64,000 bases of DNA, taken from Paramacrobiotus richtersi (taxonomy: Eukaryota > Tardigrada > Eutardigrada > Parachela > Macrobiotidae). Both the position numbers and the translations under genes were made by a program. The stretch covers positions 1 to 64,000 of the forward strand of contig JAQGAU010000003.1 of the NCBI GenBank assembly GCA_034698045.1, in the 5' to 3' direction. This document shows, piece by piece, positions 47,168 through 58,269 of this stretch; the first letter of the stretch is position 1; every line of letters begins with the position of its first letter. The notes below the pieces were generated by a model that saw nothing but the letters and a program-made list of their open reading frames with translations, made no database searches and was not told the DNA's origin.

Positions 47168-50100
47168 ATGTCAGCGCACGAGCCCAATGCATACCGGAAA
47201 GGGGAAGTCCGTGCGGAAGCCCAGTCAGGGGAGCGGACGGATGCGGGCATCCATCTGGGTGCGGAGAAGTATATGAAGGAGGATAATCCCCAGGAGAACC
47301 CGGCGTATGATCCCGCGACTGGACGGTTGACGGGAGCGGGTGTCCCGCCGTCACAACGGGAGATGGGCGACCGCCAACGGGAAGCAGATTTCCGGGGTGA
47401 CAGGGAGGGAGGACAGGGGTGCGCCCCACCGGATGAGTACATCAGGGCGGCTGTCGTGCCGGCACCCGCCCCGTCGGCTGATCATTTGATTCGGACGTAT
47501 CCAGGTAAGATTGGCGTTTGAGATCAAAGACGGTTTTTGGACGTTTTGCCTCCACGAACAGATATCAGAGGCAGAGCTATACTCCATTACAACTATAATA
47601 CAAGAACACATTATAATTATGAGCATAGGCGGCAGAAGATATTTGATTTATTTTTAATTAATTAATATTTATTTTTAACTTTTAATTAATTTTTTAAAGG
47701 TATTTATTTGTATTAATTTATTTTTTTAATGTATTTATTTTTATTAATTTATTTTTTTAATGTATTTATTTTTATTTCCTTTACTAAGTAAACGTCAGTC
47801 AATATGGTGTAAAATTCGATTTTATTTACAATATATGTAATTCTTAATTAATGTTATCTTGATGATAACGTTCAACTCTTTATGTTAGGAGTGTACCCGG
47901 ATATCGAACGACGAGAAAAGGAACGTATCTTTGCGGAAAGAGAGGCCGAAATGGAAAAGGAGCGCCAGGAGATCCTGAAGGACATCGAAAAACACCAAGG
48001 ACACCATCATCAACATCCCCAAGATCGTCGCCATCCCGACATGGTCAACAAGGGTGTGGAGGTCGGTAGCGATCGCGACGCGATTCAACGGGCCAGGGAA
48101 GACGTTCTGGGAGATGATGCCCATGCCCGATCCGCCCAACCCTTCCGAGAAGGACGTCCGGAGGTGGGCGGAAGTCGTCGCGAGGTTCGGGAAGAACGGC
48201 GGTCATCACTAGAACGTTCAGACAGTGGATCAGTCCGCCGTGAAGTCCGGGAGGAACGGAGGGAACGGGCATCCCCAGACCGTTCAGAGGGAGGATCGGT
48301 TCGCCGTGAAGTCCGGGAAGAAAGACGGGAAAGGTCATCTCCAGATCGTTCGGAAAGCGGATCAATTCGCCGGGAAGAAAAGCGGGAAAGGTCATCGCCA
48401 GAGCGTTCAGAAAGTGGATCGGTCCGTCGTGAAGTCCGAGAAGAAAAACAGGAAAAATCATCTCCAGAACGTGGATCGGTCCGCCGGGAAGTCCGGGAGG
48501 AACGACGCGATCGGTCACCCGAACAACGGGAAGTACACCGAGAGGAACGTTCAACCAAGCGTATGGAGCCCACTGATCGTGACACATTGGAGAATCTGTC
48601 GTTCACCGAGCCCGACCGACGTGAGCGGGGTGATGGTTCCCCAAGACGCGAGAGTGGACAACGACGAGAAGTTCGAGAGGAAGTCAGCCGGGATCGGGAT
48701 GGCTCTGAACGAAGCAAGGTCAAGGAGGAACGGTTCTCCGACGACAGCGGACGACGTCAAGAAACTCGAGAGGAAACCAAGAAAGTTGCGAGCAATCTTG
48801 AGGATGATGGCCGCCGCCGAGAAGTGCGGGAGGAGGTACACCGTGATCGGGATGATGGCTCCCAAAAGCGGGAGGTTCGAGAGGAAGTGTCGGAAGACGG
48901 TGGACGCCGACGCGAAAAACGGGAAGAAGTGAGCCGGGACGCGGATGGAAGCTCTCGAAAACGGGTAGTCGAGGAAAAGGTATCCGATGACCAGGGTGGC
49001 GAGCGCCGGGAACACCATACTGAGAAGGATGCGAATGCCCCGAAGAAAGGCTACCGTATGTCCGAGGCGTACCATGGAGGTCTGGGTGAACACCATGACG
49101 CCAAGGACGATTCCCATGTCAGCGAAGCGGCTGGCGAAAAAAAGGAGGTGGAACATAAGGAAACGAAGGAAGGCGGTGAACGCCGGGTGGAACATAAGGA
49201 AGTGACTCGGGATCGAGACGGTGGAGCCGAGAATAAGGAGGTCCGAAAGGAAACGAGCGTCGAAGATGGTGGAGAGCGCCGGAAAACCAAAGAAGAAGTC
49301 ATCAGTCGTGCTCCTAAAGGTCAATCGTCCGCCACCGGAGACGATAAAGATCGTGAAGTGGACATTGGAGGAAAACCCGTCGGGGAGATGCACGAGCGGA
49401 CTGACAAGAAAATGCCAAAGTTTAACGAGGAAGAGGAACGGCAAATGGCCCAAAAGCAGAATGAGGAAGCGTTAGGAGCCATCACCAAGAAAACCGAGAT
49501 CAAGGACGACGAAGGGAATAAGATTGAGCAAAAGGTCACGGCTGATAATGACGGAATGTTCATGGAGGAGAAGGAGGAACACAAAGGAGGTTTAGTGCAC
49601 AAACTCAAGCATGTCCTCCATCTTGACCGTAAAGAACGCAAAGAAGAGAAGGAACGTAAACTCGAGGAGGTAACCGAGCTGGAGCAACGCGAAGAACGCC
49701 GGCAAACCGATAAACTGGAGAATGAGAAGATCGTCAATGAGAAGGTGGAAAAGGAAGAAAAGATTGAGACGCCGGAGGGGAAAACGACCAAAAAGGAACA
49801 GGTGGTCGAAACCCCGGAAGGTGAATCGAGGAAATCAAAGGTCACTGAATCCGATTCGGGAAACAGTGAGCGTAAAGTAACCAAAGAAAAGGTCAGCTAT
49901 GATGGAGGGGAAGTGGAGAAGGAGGAGGATAGTAAGCCGAAGAGTGATCGACGGGATCAGGCGTTCGAAGGGGGCGCTGTGTCCAATTCCCGCCAGACTG
50001 ACACGGTTCCCCTGGAGATCCTGAACCCCGAGGGGATCAAGCGGAAAGAGAAGGAAGATGAGATTTTGAAGAGCGGTAAGGACTATACCAAAATGGACTT

Positions 50101-50731
50101 TCGGGATCCGGATGATGCAAAGATTCCACGGGATCGGATTGAGCGGATGGTGGAGATTGATCATAAGCGGAAGGAGCAGGGACTGCCGACCGATCCGGAA
50201 ACGCTGGCTAACAACTTCCAGGTAACAACTTGAAACTTCTTCTACCAAGCGTACATTGAATTCTTACATATTTAGTGGTAAAACGGCATTGAATACCTTG
50301 AACCGAGAAAATCAGTTAATTAACAATTAAATTATTAATAATTAAAGTGTTAATAATTAAAGTAGTAATAATTATATATTAATAATTAAATTAATAATAG
50401 ATAAACTAGTAATCATTAAATTAATATTAGTAATTAATTATTAATAACTAAATTATTACTAACTGAATTGTATTATTAATAATTAAATAATTTTAGCAAA
50501 TAAATTATTATTATTTATTAAATTATTATTAATTAATAATTTTTTAATAATCAAAAACATTTATTTAATTAGTTAAAAATGTCAATTAATTGACGATAAA
50601 TGATTTTCGGTTTTTCATGTCGTTGATTGTTATTCCAGGTGGGATTTCACACGGCGGACTCCTTCGACAAACTGGACAAAGCTGGTCAGCCCGATAAACG
50701 GGAGTCAAACCCGGAATCGTATCGTCGATAA
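47168..50731 (+). CDS. Large highly charged, repetitive, probably disordered protein
   Basis: 920 aa in three exons: 47168-47504, 47889-50221 and 50639-50731, joints phase 1 and phase 0. Residues 1-112 are Gly/Pro/charged, with NPAYDPATGRLTGAGVPPSQ and VVPAPAPSADHLI. A short coiled-coil-like stretch follows (ERREKERIFAEREAEMEKER), then a His patch (GHHHQHPQDRRHP). Residues about 210-330 hold seven or so repeats of a unit like RREVREERRERSSPDRSESG. Next comes a longer array of RREVREEVSRDRDGS-type units, with Asp-Gly-Gly turns every 15-20 residues, to about residue 480. The rest is Lys/Glu-rich with EEKIETPEGKTTKKEQVVET repeats. The C-terminus is VGFHTADSFDKLDKAGQPDK. Hydrophobic residues are rare, so disorder or long charged helices are expected. 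It recalls tardigrade heat-soluble and LEA-like proteins in style only; the CAHS core motifs are not convincing. The antisense strand is also open in places, an effect of the repeat composition. Confidence 0.8.
47650..47780. repeat. AT-rich tandem repeat in intron 1 of the charged-protein gene
   Basis: A unit of about 33 bp (TTAATTTATTTTTTTAATGT then ATTTATTTTTA) occurs at least twice in tandem within a wider AT-rich stretch. Intron 2 (50290-50640) is similarly filled with TTAATAATTAA-type sequence. Confidence 0.6.
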
Positions 50732-50759
50732 GCTGTTCTCAACGGATCTGCTGCTGTAT

Positions 50760-51185
50760 TATGTATTCGATTAATCATTAATTTTCCAAACGCTCTGTGA
50801 GATTATAACACAGCATGTTTTTATGGATTATTTAATTTATTTAGCCATTAAATGGCACATTTCTGGAAAGTGGTTTTTCCAGATATCCGATGTACAGTTT
50901 ATGTGGAGTTAAATTCAAAAGTACACGGTGATAATAAAGTTTTTGGCAGAACAGGAAATCGCAGTATTACATGTATATTAAGCGCAGTACTTCATTCCGA
51001 CAGATGCAGAAAACACATGCAGTACATCAATAATAATTAAAATAATAACAATTTATAATTAATAATTTTAAATAATTTAAACAAAACTTATTTAATTAAT
51101 TAAAAATGTGATTTAATTGACGATTAATATTCTCGTCTAGTGTAAGACATTTGGTATCACTTAGGAAATCACAGATCCAATGAAA
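50760..51185. other. Convergent intergenic region, AT-rich
   Basis: 3' flanks of the charged-protein gene and of the minus-strand small gene. AT-rich simple sequence at 51030-51110. No gene supported. Confidence 0.4.
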
Positions 51186-51189
51186 AATA

Positions 51190-51423
51190 TCAGTTCTTCG
51201 CATTTCCGGACGTCGTACCACGGGACTTCGTCGAAAAGAAATCTTTAGCATGAACGGTGGTATCAGCCAGGGAATCATCATTTCCGGTCTTCCTCGTATC
51301 ATCAACCTGAGTTTCCCCGTTCAGGAGTTTCTTTTCCGTGGTTACCTTGTGGTTCCTTTCGTGAGCTGCTGCCGGTGGAACTGTGTGAATCCACGATAGA
51401 TCCTTGTGACAATGATGAGCCAT
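51190..51423 (-). CDS. Small hydrophilic protein, HHCxKDLSW family member 2
   Basis: 77 aa, single exon as read. Starts MAHHCHKDLSWIHTVPPAAA and ends with DDSLADTTVHAKDFFSTKSR and a short Gly/Asn/Lys tail. Paralogue of 45807-46073: the shared start (HHC-KDLSW-H-VPP) and the DTTV--KD motif are plain. No signal peptide. The two copies point towards the large charged-protein gene from both sides. Confidence 0.6.
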   Translation of the reverse strand: MAHHCHKDLSWIHTVPPAAAHERNHKVTTEKKLLNGETQVDDTRKTGNDDSLADTTVHAKDFFSTKSRGTTSGNAKN

Positions 51424-51639
51424 ATTCTCGCAAAATAGACCGTTGTAGAATTAATTTGGCAAAAAACCTGACTGCTGTTGAAACAAAAATGGATAAATAA
51501 TTGTTAGTGCACGATATAATATTATGACAGTGAAGTAGACGCACTCGAGGTACTTTGCGGTCGGAGCGGAAATGCCGTAGATTGTGCAGACTCAGGCGAT
51601 ACGATCGTGCAAACACTACTGTCTCAAATATCAATCGAT

Positions 51640-52490
51640 ATGCGGTTTTTGCCGGTTACATATGTTACAGGGCTTTTGGACTTTGGATTAATCCATGTAA
51701 CCCAGTGTGACAACAAATGCGTAATCGATATGACCGATTAAGGAGCAATAATATTACTCAATAAGTCTGTGGTATTATTTTATTATTTTAATAAAAATTT
51801 TACATCGTTCTTTGTTTTATTATATTTTTATTTACATTGTAGATCGTGGGGTAACAATAGAAAAGAAATAATTTAGATGGGAGCCATTTCAACGAATTTG
51901 GTAATCAGAATATCCAAATAAAATGAGAAGAAACCGAATGGAATTAATGAATTATGAATGATTAATGAGAATAAAAATCCAAACATTTGAAATGGGAACT
52001 GAAAGAATTGACGATTCGAAAGATTCCGAAGATCGATAAGATGCCGATGCCTGCAGCCGCAGGTTGCAGTTATGAGTGTGATTGGGAAATTGGCGGGAAT
52101 GACAACGTGAGTGTGTGTGGAATTTGGCTTCTGCATCCGCATCTATGGACTTACGGCACGTAAGTTGTAACGATTGTGGCACGTACCGCAGATGTGACGT
52201 AACAGCTTTATTCGTACGTAATCTACGTATCTTTGGCGCGTTAATTAGGTCAGCTGAACGAACAACCGTCACAAATATTCAAATAAAAATTCTTCACCAT
52301 TCTGGAATTTCGAAAACTGAATCGAAATTTTCGATTTTTTCTCTCTCTAATTTGAGTGCTCAGTGTTCTGTTTGTTTTTTCTCCTGATATGATATTTTCT
52401 CCTTCTCTGCTCTGATTTGTTGATCAGCCTTTATCACAAATTTCATAAATAATAATCCAGGATTTTCGTTAAGCAATCCGATGCGATCGA
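51640..52490. other. Intergenic, 5' flank of the HTH-repeat cluster
   Basis: AT-rich, no supported gene. CCAG followed by GATTTTCG at 52461 could be a splice acceptor for a 5' UTR exon of the HTH gene; the ATG then has a strong context (ACCATGG). Confidence 0.4.
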
Positions 52491-52494
52491 AACC

Positions 52495-55400
52495 ATGGAT
52501 CGAACACGCGAAATCCTGGAATTATTCGACGCAGGTTGCACCCGCGAGGAACTGACGCATCACTTCCAGATGGGGAAGGGTGCTATAGCCAAAATCCTCC
52601 AGCAAACAGGCCGCAGTTACCAGCAGAGAAACATCGCACACCCCCGCAAGAACCTCCTGGCTGCGGAGAAGCAGCAGGAGATTCTGCGTTTATTCGACGA
52701 AGGATATTCGCGGCGTACCATTCAGGAACGCGTCCATTTAAGCGATAAACTGGTAACACGGACTGTCGCCCAGTCGGGCCGGAGTTTCTTCAAGCGGAAT
52801 CTCTCCGTGTGGGAGAAGCAGCGGCCCACGGACGAGCAGAGGCGCATGATTCTGCAGTTGTTTGATGAAGGCTACCGTCCCAAGAGGATTGCAAAACGTC
52901 TGGGCGTGAAGCGGCACGGTGTGGAACGCGAGCTGGCAGTGGCGGGCAAGTTTGCCTATCGACGTCATCAGGGTACGGGCGAGTTCCTCGGTTTTGCCTG
53001 AATTATTTTGGGAGTTTTTTTTACGAATTTTCAGTTTTTCGCTTTCGATTCCAAGTTTTATGCGTATGACAACCGTCTGATAATTTTTTTCTAATCCCAA
53101 TTTTTCTCTTTATTTTTTTAAATTTTTATTTCCAATTTTTTCTCTAATTTTCTTCAATTTTTTTGTTTTTTTCTCTAAATTTTCTCTGATTTTTTGTTGA
53201 ATTAACGAAATCTTACATGGCAGAATTCAAGTGAAACCTGGAATTAAATTTAAAACAAAAATTCTCGGCAGTATTTTACTCTTGAATTTTATTTAAGTAA
53301 TTATGATTTTATTATATAATTATAATTTTATTACTTAAGCTTCGGATGTTGAACGCAGTCATTGTTGTTAAAAGAATTGGAAAACAAACTAAACAAACTG
53401 ATGGAAAGTGATTGAACTGAGCTCGAGAAAATTCTAATCAAATCGAGCTAGATAATATTATTATGTGATATTTTCATGCGCGAAATTCAACCGGAAATGC
53501 GCAGTTTTCTGCAAGGTACTGCTCTTTCCCGGCGGCTGTCACTTACGCAGATTAACGATATTATCAGCAGTGGGAAAAAAATAATCTGATCAAATTATGA
53601 CAACTACAACTTCCAGGCATAAGAAAACAGAATAAACACGAGAGAATGATATCTAAAACAGAATAAATAATTCACGCCATTATTTTTTGTAGTGGGGACT
53701 GGAAAATTGACGCCGCCACAGCGGAAGATGCCTGTTTCCGGTCAACACGGTGGGTTTCCGTTTCATAACCACTAGTCTGCACAGGACAAATTTCTTGTTA
53801 ATTTAACATTTTTGTATTTGCGTTTTAATCATTACTTCGGTCATGCAAGGATTTGTAACGTTGCACCGTTGCTACAGAGCGTGCAGTGATTGCGACACGT
53901 GATACTGAGAAGGTTCTTCCCTTGCCTGACGAAGAAATCACTCGGCCGCAGATCGAAATGCGTGGAAACACGGTTACGAAAACTGTCAGCAAAACTGACA
54001 AGGAGGTTATCCCGCGTAATACGACTGTCGCAGCGGAAAGCGGGATCAGTGCCGAGCAGAAACAGATGATCCTGCGTTTACATGGGGAAGGCTGTGGGCA
54101 AGGGACGATCGCCAGACGGATGGGATTGACACGGCATGCTGTGCGGCAGGAACTGGGACGTGCGGGGAAAACTAACGATAAATCCCGTCGAGGTACCGTG
54201 AATCTGGCGTATGAATTGATGAAGACAGGAAAACGGAAATGAATCGCGTAAATAATTGGAAATGATGGTAAAGAATTAAAAAAAAATGTAAATAAATTGT
54301 TCATAATTGTAAAAAATTGTAAATTAGTGGAAATAATTGTAAATATTTTGTACATATTTATAAATAAATGTAAATATTTGTAAAGAATTGTAAATATTTG
54401 TAAATGATTGTAAATATGTGTAAATAAGTGGAAATAATTTTAATTAATTGTAAATAATCGGGAATATTTGGAAATAATTGCAAAAAATTGTAAACAGTTG
54501 TAGATTGAGCGAATTATTATCAAATACAACTCAAGTAAGCCGTAATCAACCAATTAGTGATATAGTATTGTCTTTCGTCACTGAATCACGGGAACTCCGC
54601 GAACCGTTTGCTTTACAGCTTAGTATCATGTATTACGAATTACTATTGACACAGTGTGGATTTGATACGTTAAATTACGAAGGGTGATCATCTTTCGTCA
54701 AGATTCGAGTGACTATTAGCGAAATTTAGATAAAAACAGCTAATTCGTTTTGGTTTTTTATTTGAAACATTTCAGCTCCAAAACGCATAAATCCGATTTC
54801 AGAATACAAGAATTTAACTGGAACCTATTTTTTGTAGGTTCGACTCGAAAAGTGGGACAATCACAGCGGAAGGAGCCTGTTTCCGGCCAACACGGTTAGT
54901 AGATTTGCTGACCACAATTGTGCTAGGGCACATGTTTCCTATTGATTTTAACATAGCGATGTCAGTTTTCAATATTTTAATAATCAAGCGAAGCGACGGT
55001 TCTCGATACTCAGCTCAAAATGAGTTTCGTTACATAACCGTAAATTTATTATTAATTATTAACAAATCAATACTAATAAACTAATAATAATAAATTACTA
55101 CACATTGATAATAACAAACTATTACTAACAAATTCTGTCAAAAATTCTTCATAACACTTAGTCAAATAATAATAAATTATTAGCAATAAATGTTTTATAA
55201 AAAAATTATTAACAACAGTAAACAAACCATTAATAATGAATGATAATTAATTAGTATCAAATTAACTGTTATTAATTCTTATTTGTGCTGTTACGAAAGT
55301 TCAAATCTTCGAATTGCCCCTATATACGCCTGTACAAGATCTTACCGTTTGTGTAGAACTTCCAACAATGGCGGCTTTTGATGATTTCTTTGGAGGAAAC

Positions 55401-57382
55401 TTCCATCTGGAGAATATTGCACAAAACACAGGAGTATCGCTGGATGCTGTTCGTCGGTCGTTATTTGGGAAGGAGGAGGTGATGCCTGAGGGAATGGACG
55501 AGTCAGCTGACGACCCATCATCCGTACATGACGTCACTCCGTCTGTCGATGATGCTCCAACTGGAAGATTCGATGATCGGACGCCGACGATTTTAGAGAT
55601 GTTCGACGCTGGGTGCACCCGGGATGAAATCGTCCACAACGCGAAGATTGGGGATACTTTGTTAAGGAAGATCCTTCACCAAGCCGGGAAGAGTTTCAGT
55701 CAACGGAATATCCACTCCGTCACGGCCGAACAGAAGCAGCAGATACTCCGGTTGTTTGACGAAGGCGGTACCCGGGACAAAATCAGTCGAAGCGTGAAGA
55801 TTGGCAAACATACCGTGCGGAAGATCCTGCATCAGTTAGGAAAAAGTTACAGCCAGCGGAATGTCTGTCCAGTGACGGCCGAGCAGAAAGAGCAGGTCCT
55901 GCGTCTGTTTGATGAGGATCGCACCCGCGATGAAATCAGTCACAGCGTGAAGATTAGTACACGTATGGTGACAAAGATCCTGCACCAGTCTGGAAAACAT
56001 TTCAGTCAGCGGAAGCTGCAACCAAAAGCGCCCCCCGTCAACTTGATTCCCGTTACGGAGGAGCAGAAGGAGCGTATACTGGAGCTGTTCGACGAGGGCT
56101 GCACTGTCCGCGAGATCATGGAACGTGCCGGAGTCCATAAGAAGGGCGTTCACCGGATTGTGGCCAAGGCCGGCAAGAACTTCACCGAGCGGAACAGAGC
56201 GGCTGTCTGGGTCAGCCGATTGACGGACGAGCAGAAGGCAACACTGTGCCGGATGTTTGATGAAGAATACAGTCGGAAGGAGATTGGACAGTGTCTGGGA
56301 TTGCATGAGCACGGTGTGGAGAGGGAGCTGGCGTTGGTGGGGAAAATTGTCCACTCCAGTCAACATGGTACGGTTATACGTGTTAACAGGGGCTGTTAGT
56401 CGTCGAATATGAAACTTCCTGTTTACGAACATTTGTACTGTAGTACAGCGTATTGAGTAATGCATATGCTAGACTGATGCCAGATTTCTTAACTTGCCTT
56501 TTAGTGCTGGATAAGATGCGTCGGAAAAAGACGATGTCTGGGAATCCATCGATCTCTTCTGATCTGACTCAGGAACATGCTGTTAATGCCGGAGACGTCA
56601 CCGTCAAAAGCCCTGGAGCTGAGAATGATCTTGAGCGTGCTTCCGTAGACGGTCTCGATACGACGGAACAAAACGAAGAATCATCGATTATAGATGAAGA
56701 AGGCAAGTAAATTATAACGATTAAATCTGTACTATGGTGATTGTGTTCTTGCATTGTCTAATATGTGTAGTACACTGTTTTGAGTGGTGTTAGTTAAAGA
56801 AGAAAATATGATTTATATAGTAATTTAATTTAACTACTAATTTATTTAATTTTAATTTAGTTATGTATTTTGTATTTAATTATTTGACCAGTGATTTACT
56901 TTAACTTTGATTTATATAGGAAATGTGATCTACAGTATATAGTAAATTAATTTAACTAATGTTTCTATTTATTTTAATTTAATTGTTATTTTATTGAACT
57001 ATTTACTAGTAATATAATCTGATTTAAATAGAGAATTTGAGTTTTATATTTATATCGACCAATGTATTTATAAATTGGTCCGCACTGGTAAAGCACACTG
57101 TCACAGACAGTAGATCAGCGAATAACTTGTGTGAAGCGTTTCGTGTATACTGTATGTTTCTGTAACGTGCCGGCATGTACTGCAGGACAATCAACTACCG
57201 CTGAAATGCCCCTTGTATCCTTCGACAATTTCTTTGGTGGGGCGTATCATCTGTCCAGTCTGGCCAAGGAATCCGGCATGCCCATCGACACTGCCCGCCG
57301 CGTGTTACTAACCGGCATAAATAAAGGCCAAACGGAAGAAGACAGTGGAGTTTTTGAGGATAAACGTGCAAGCTGCACGTAG
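52495..57382 (+). CDS. Modular helix-turn-helix repeat protein, gene 1 (seven exons)
   Basis: Reconstructed as seven exons, all six introns phase 1: 52495-52972, 53693-53749, 53878-54192, 54838-54894, 55357-56367, 56505-56702 and 57186-57382 (stop). The total is 2313 bp, exactly 771 codons (770 aa). Exon 1 holds three HTH repeats, exon 3 one and exon 5 five, each about 50 aa with the core ILxLFDEGCTxxEIxxxxxI, then a KILHQxGKSFSQRN-type turn. The last repeat of each exon ends in a distinct cap, RHGVERELAxxGK. Exons 2 and 4 are 57-bp microexons with QRKxPVSGQHG in common. Exon 5 begins and exon 7 consists of a second module, FDDFFGGxxHLxxIAxxTG then a DAVRR-type helix. Exon 6 is acidic and ends in a GC donor (AG/GCAAGT). 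The HTH style resembles resolvase/transposase HTHs and suggests nucleic-acid binding. I recognise no named family. Confidence 0.72.
53100..53180. repeat. T-rich simple sequence in intron 1 of HTH gene 1
   Basis: Repeated TTTTTCTCTAATTTT-type units. Intronic. Confidence 0.6.
54255..54500. repeat. Tandem repeat TTGTAAATAA in intron 3 of HTH gene 1
   Basis: About twenty imperfect copies of a 10-12 bp unit (TGTAAATAATT / TTGTAAATATT), with the G strand kept throughout. Intronic minisatellite. Confidence 0.7.
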
Positions 57383-57624
57383 ACGTGTTATGTCGGCCCC
57401 ACATTAACGATACTACTTGAGTTGCGCCGTTTATGTCGGATGTACTATGTATGTCCACGGTGGTGGTGCTGATAATGTTATGATGGTATTAAGTTACTTT
57501 TTGTACATTTTAATGGGTTTCTGTTAATTGTGGTGTTTTGTTGAATGTGTATCGACGATAAAAAGGTTGATCTGGGCGTTGTTTCGCAATAGTCATCGTT
57601 GTCATTTCACTATTTCTGAACAAA

Positions 57625-57768
57625 ATGTCTCCTCCTAATTTGAAACTGAGAGCCTCTTCCAGAGGAGCTAGTATTTTTAAGGCGGTTGTTGGCACATCCG
57701 CACGGAGGAAGCTCGCCTATAACCGTGACCTGCTGGCCGCCCTCGGTGTGAGCAAGAAGCTGCGATAG
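57625..57768 (+). CDS. Possible 47-aa basic protein
   Basis: Open frame from ATG 57625 to TAG 57768, product MSPPNLKLRASSRGASIFKA then VVGTSARRKLAYNRDLLAAL and GVSKKLR. It is rich in Arg/Lys with a hydrophobic face, and the LLAALGVSKKLR end looks like the second half of an HTH. No signal peptide. It lies just past the end of HTH gene 1. It could be a real small gene, a stray exon of the HTH family or chance. Confidence 0.35.
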   Translation: MSPPNLKLRASSRGASIFKAVVGTSARRKLAYNRDLLAALGVSKKLR

Positions 57769-57879
57769 TAGTTAAAAATAACTCTTGTCAAAGCTTTATA
57801 AAGCCGTATTGTTGCTGGTAGTGTACGGACAGAAGCATGCAAAACAGCAGAAGCCATGTTATTGTGAAGCTTATTTTCT

Positions 57880-58255
57880 TGAATATCCGATCAGCATTTG
57901 ACAGTGCTCCAGGTGATAGGAATGCGGTCCTCTTCCAGAACGCAGATGTGGACAGATCGAGAGATCCACTGGGGCATCCGGAACGCTCGTCGACAATCTT
58001 GACCTTTACCTGCTTGCCGCTGCCGGTGGCCTTGACGTTGTTGCACTTGCCGCAGACGGGCGCGTTGTTGGGATTGGGCCACGTGCCGTAGTCCGCGTGG
58101 CTCAACGCCACCACCAAGTCGTTCGGACTGTGCGTCTTACCGCACGCTCCCAGTCCCGGAGTGCAATAGGTGGCTTCGCCCTCGTTCCTACAGGTCACTC
58201 GCGCTAGAGTCACGGTATAGCCAGAACAGCCATCGACAAAGCTGCCATAACTGCA
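57880..58255 (-). pseudogene. Broken DPBB copy (DPBB-D)
   Basis: The minus strand reads GEATYCTPGLGACGKTHSPN, LVVALSHADYGTWPNPNNAP, VCGKCNNVKATGSGKQVKVK and DERSGCPSGSLDLSTSAF, clearly the barrel of DPBB-B/C. The signal-peptide end lies in another frame (MAALSMAVLAIP then stop), so there is a break ahead of the GEAT motif. A deletion of about a dozen bases after STSAF shifts frame, and the conserved end EEDRIPITWSTVKC continues in the shifted frame. The first Cys of the VD-C--C motif is Arg. It sits inside the HTH cluster in opposite orientation, 13 kb from DPBB-C. Confidence 0.85.
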
Positions 58256-58269
58256 CGCGCCATTAGGGG

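Noticed and set aside
48045-49884. Long antisense open frames opposite the charged-protein gene
   Set aside because: They are low-complexity by-products of the repeat codons in the sense gene and carry no start context or splice support.
47168-50731. Assignment of the charged protein as CAHS, LEA or Dsup
   Set aside because: Only composition is similar. The conserved CAHS core helices, LEA 11-mers and Dsup C-terminal signature were not found.
54255-54500. Regular TTGTAAATAA repeats as a CRISPR-like or centromeric array
   Set aside because: The unit is too short and degenerate with no spacers; it is an intronic minisatellite.
52495-57382. HTH exons as separate single-exon genes
   Set aside because: All exons end at GT donors and begin after AG acceptors in phase 1, most lack their own ATG, and the joined length is an exact codon multiple.
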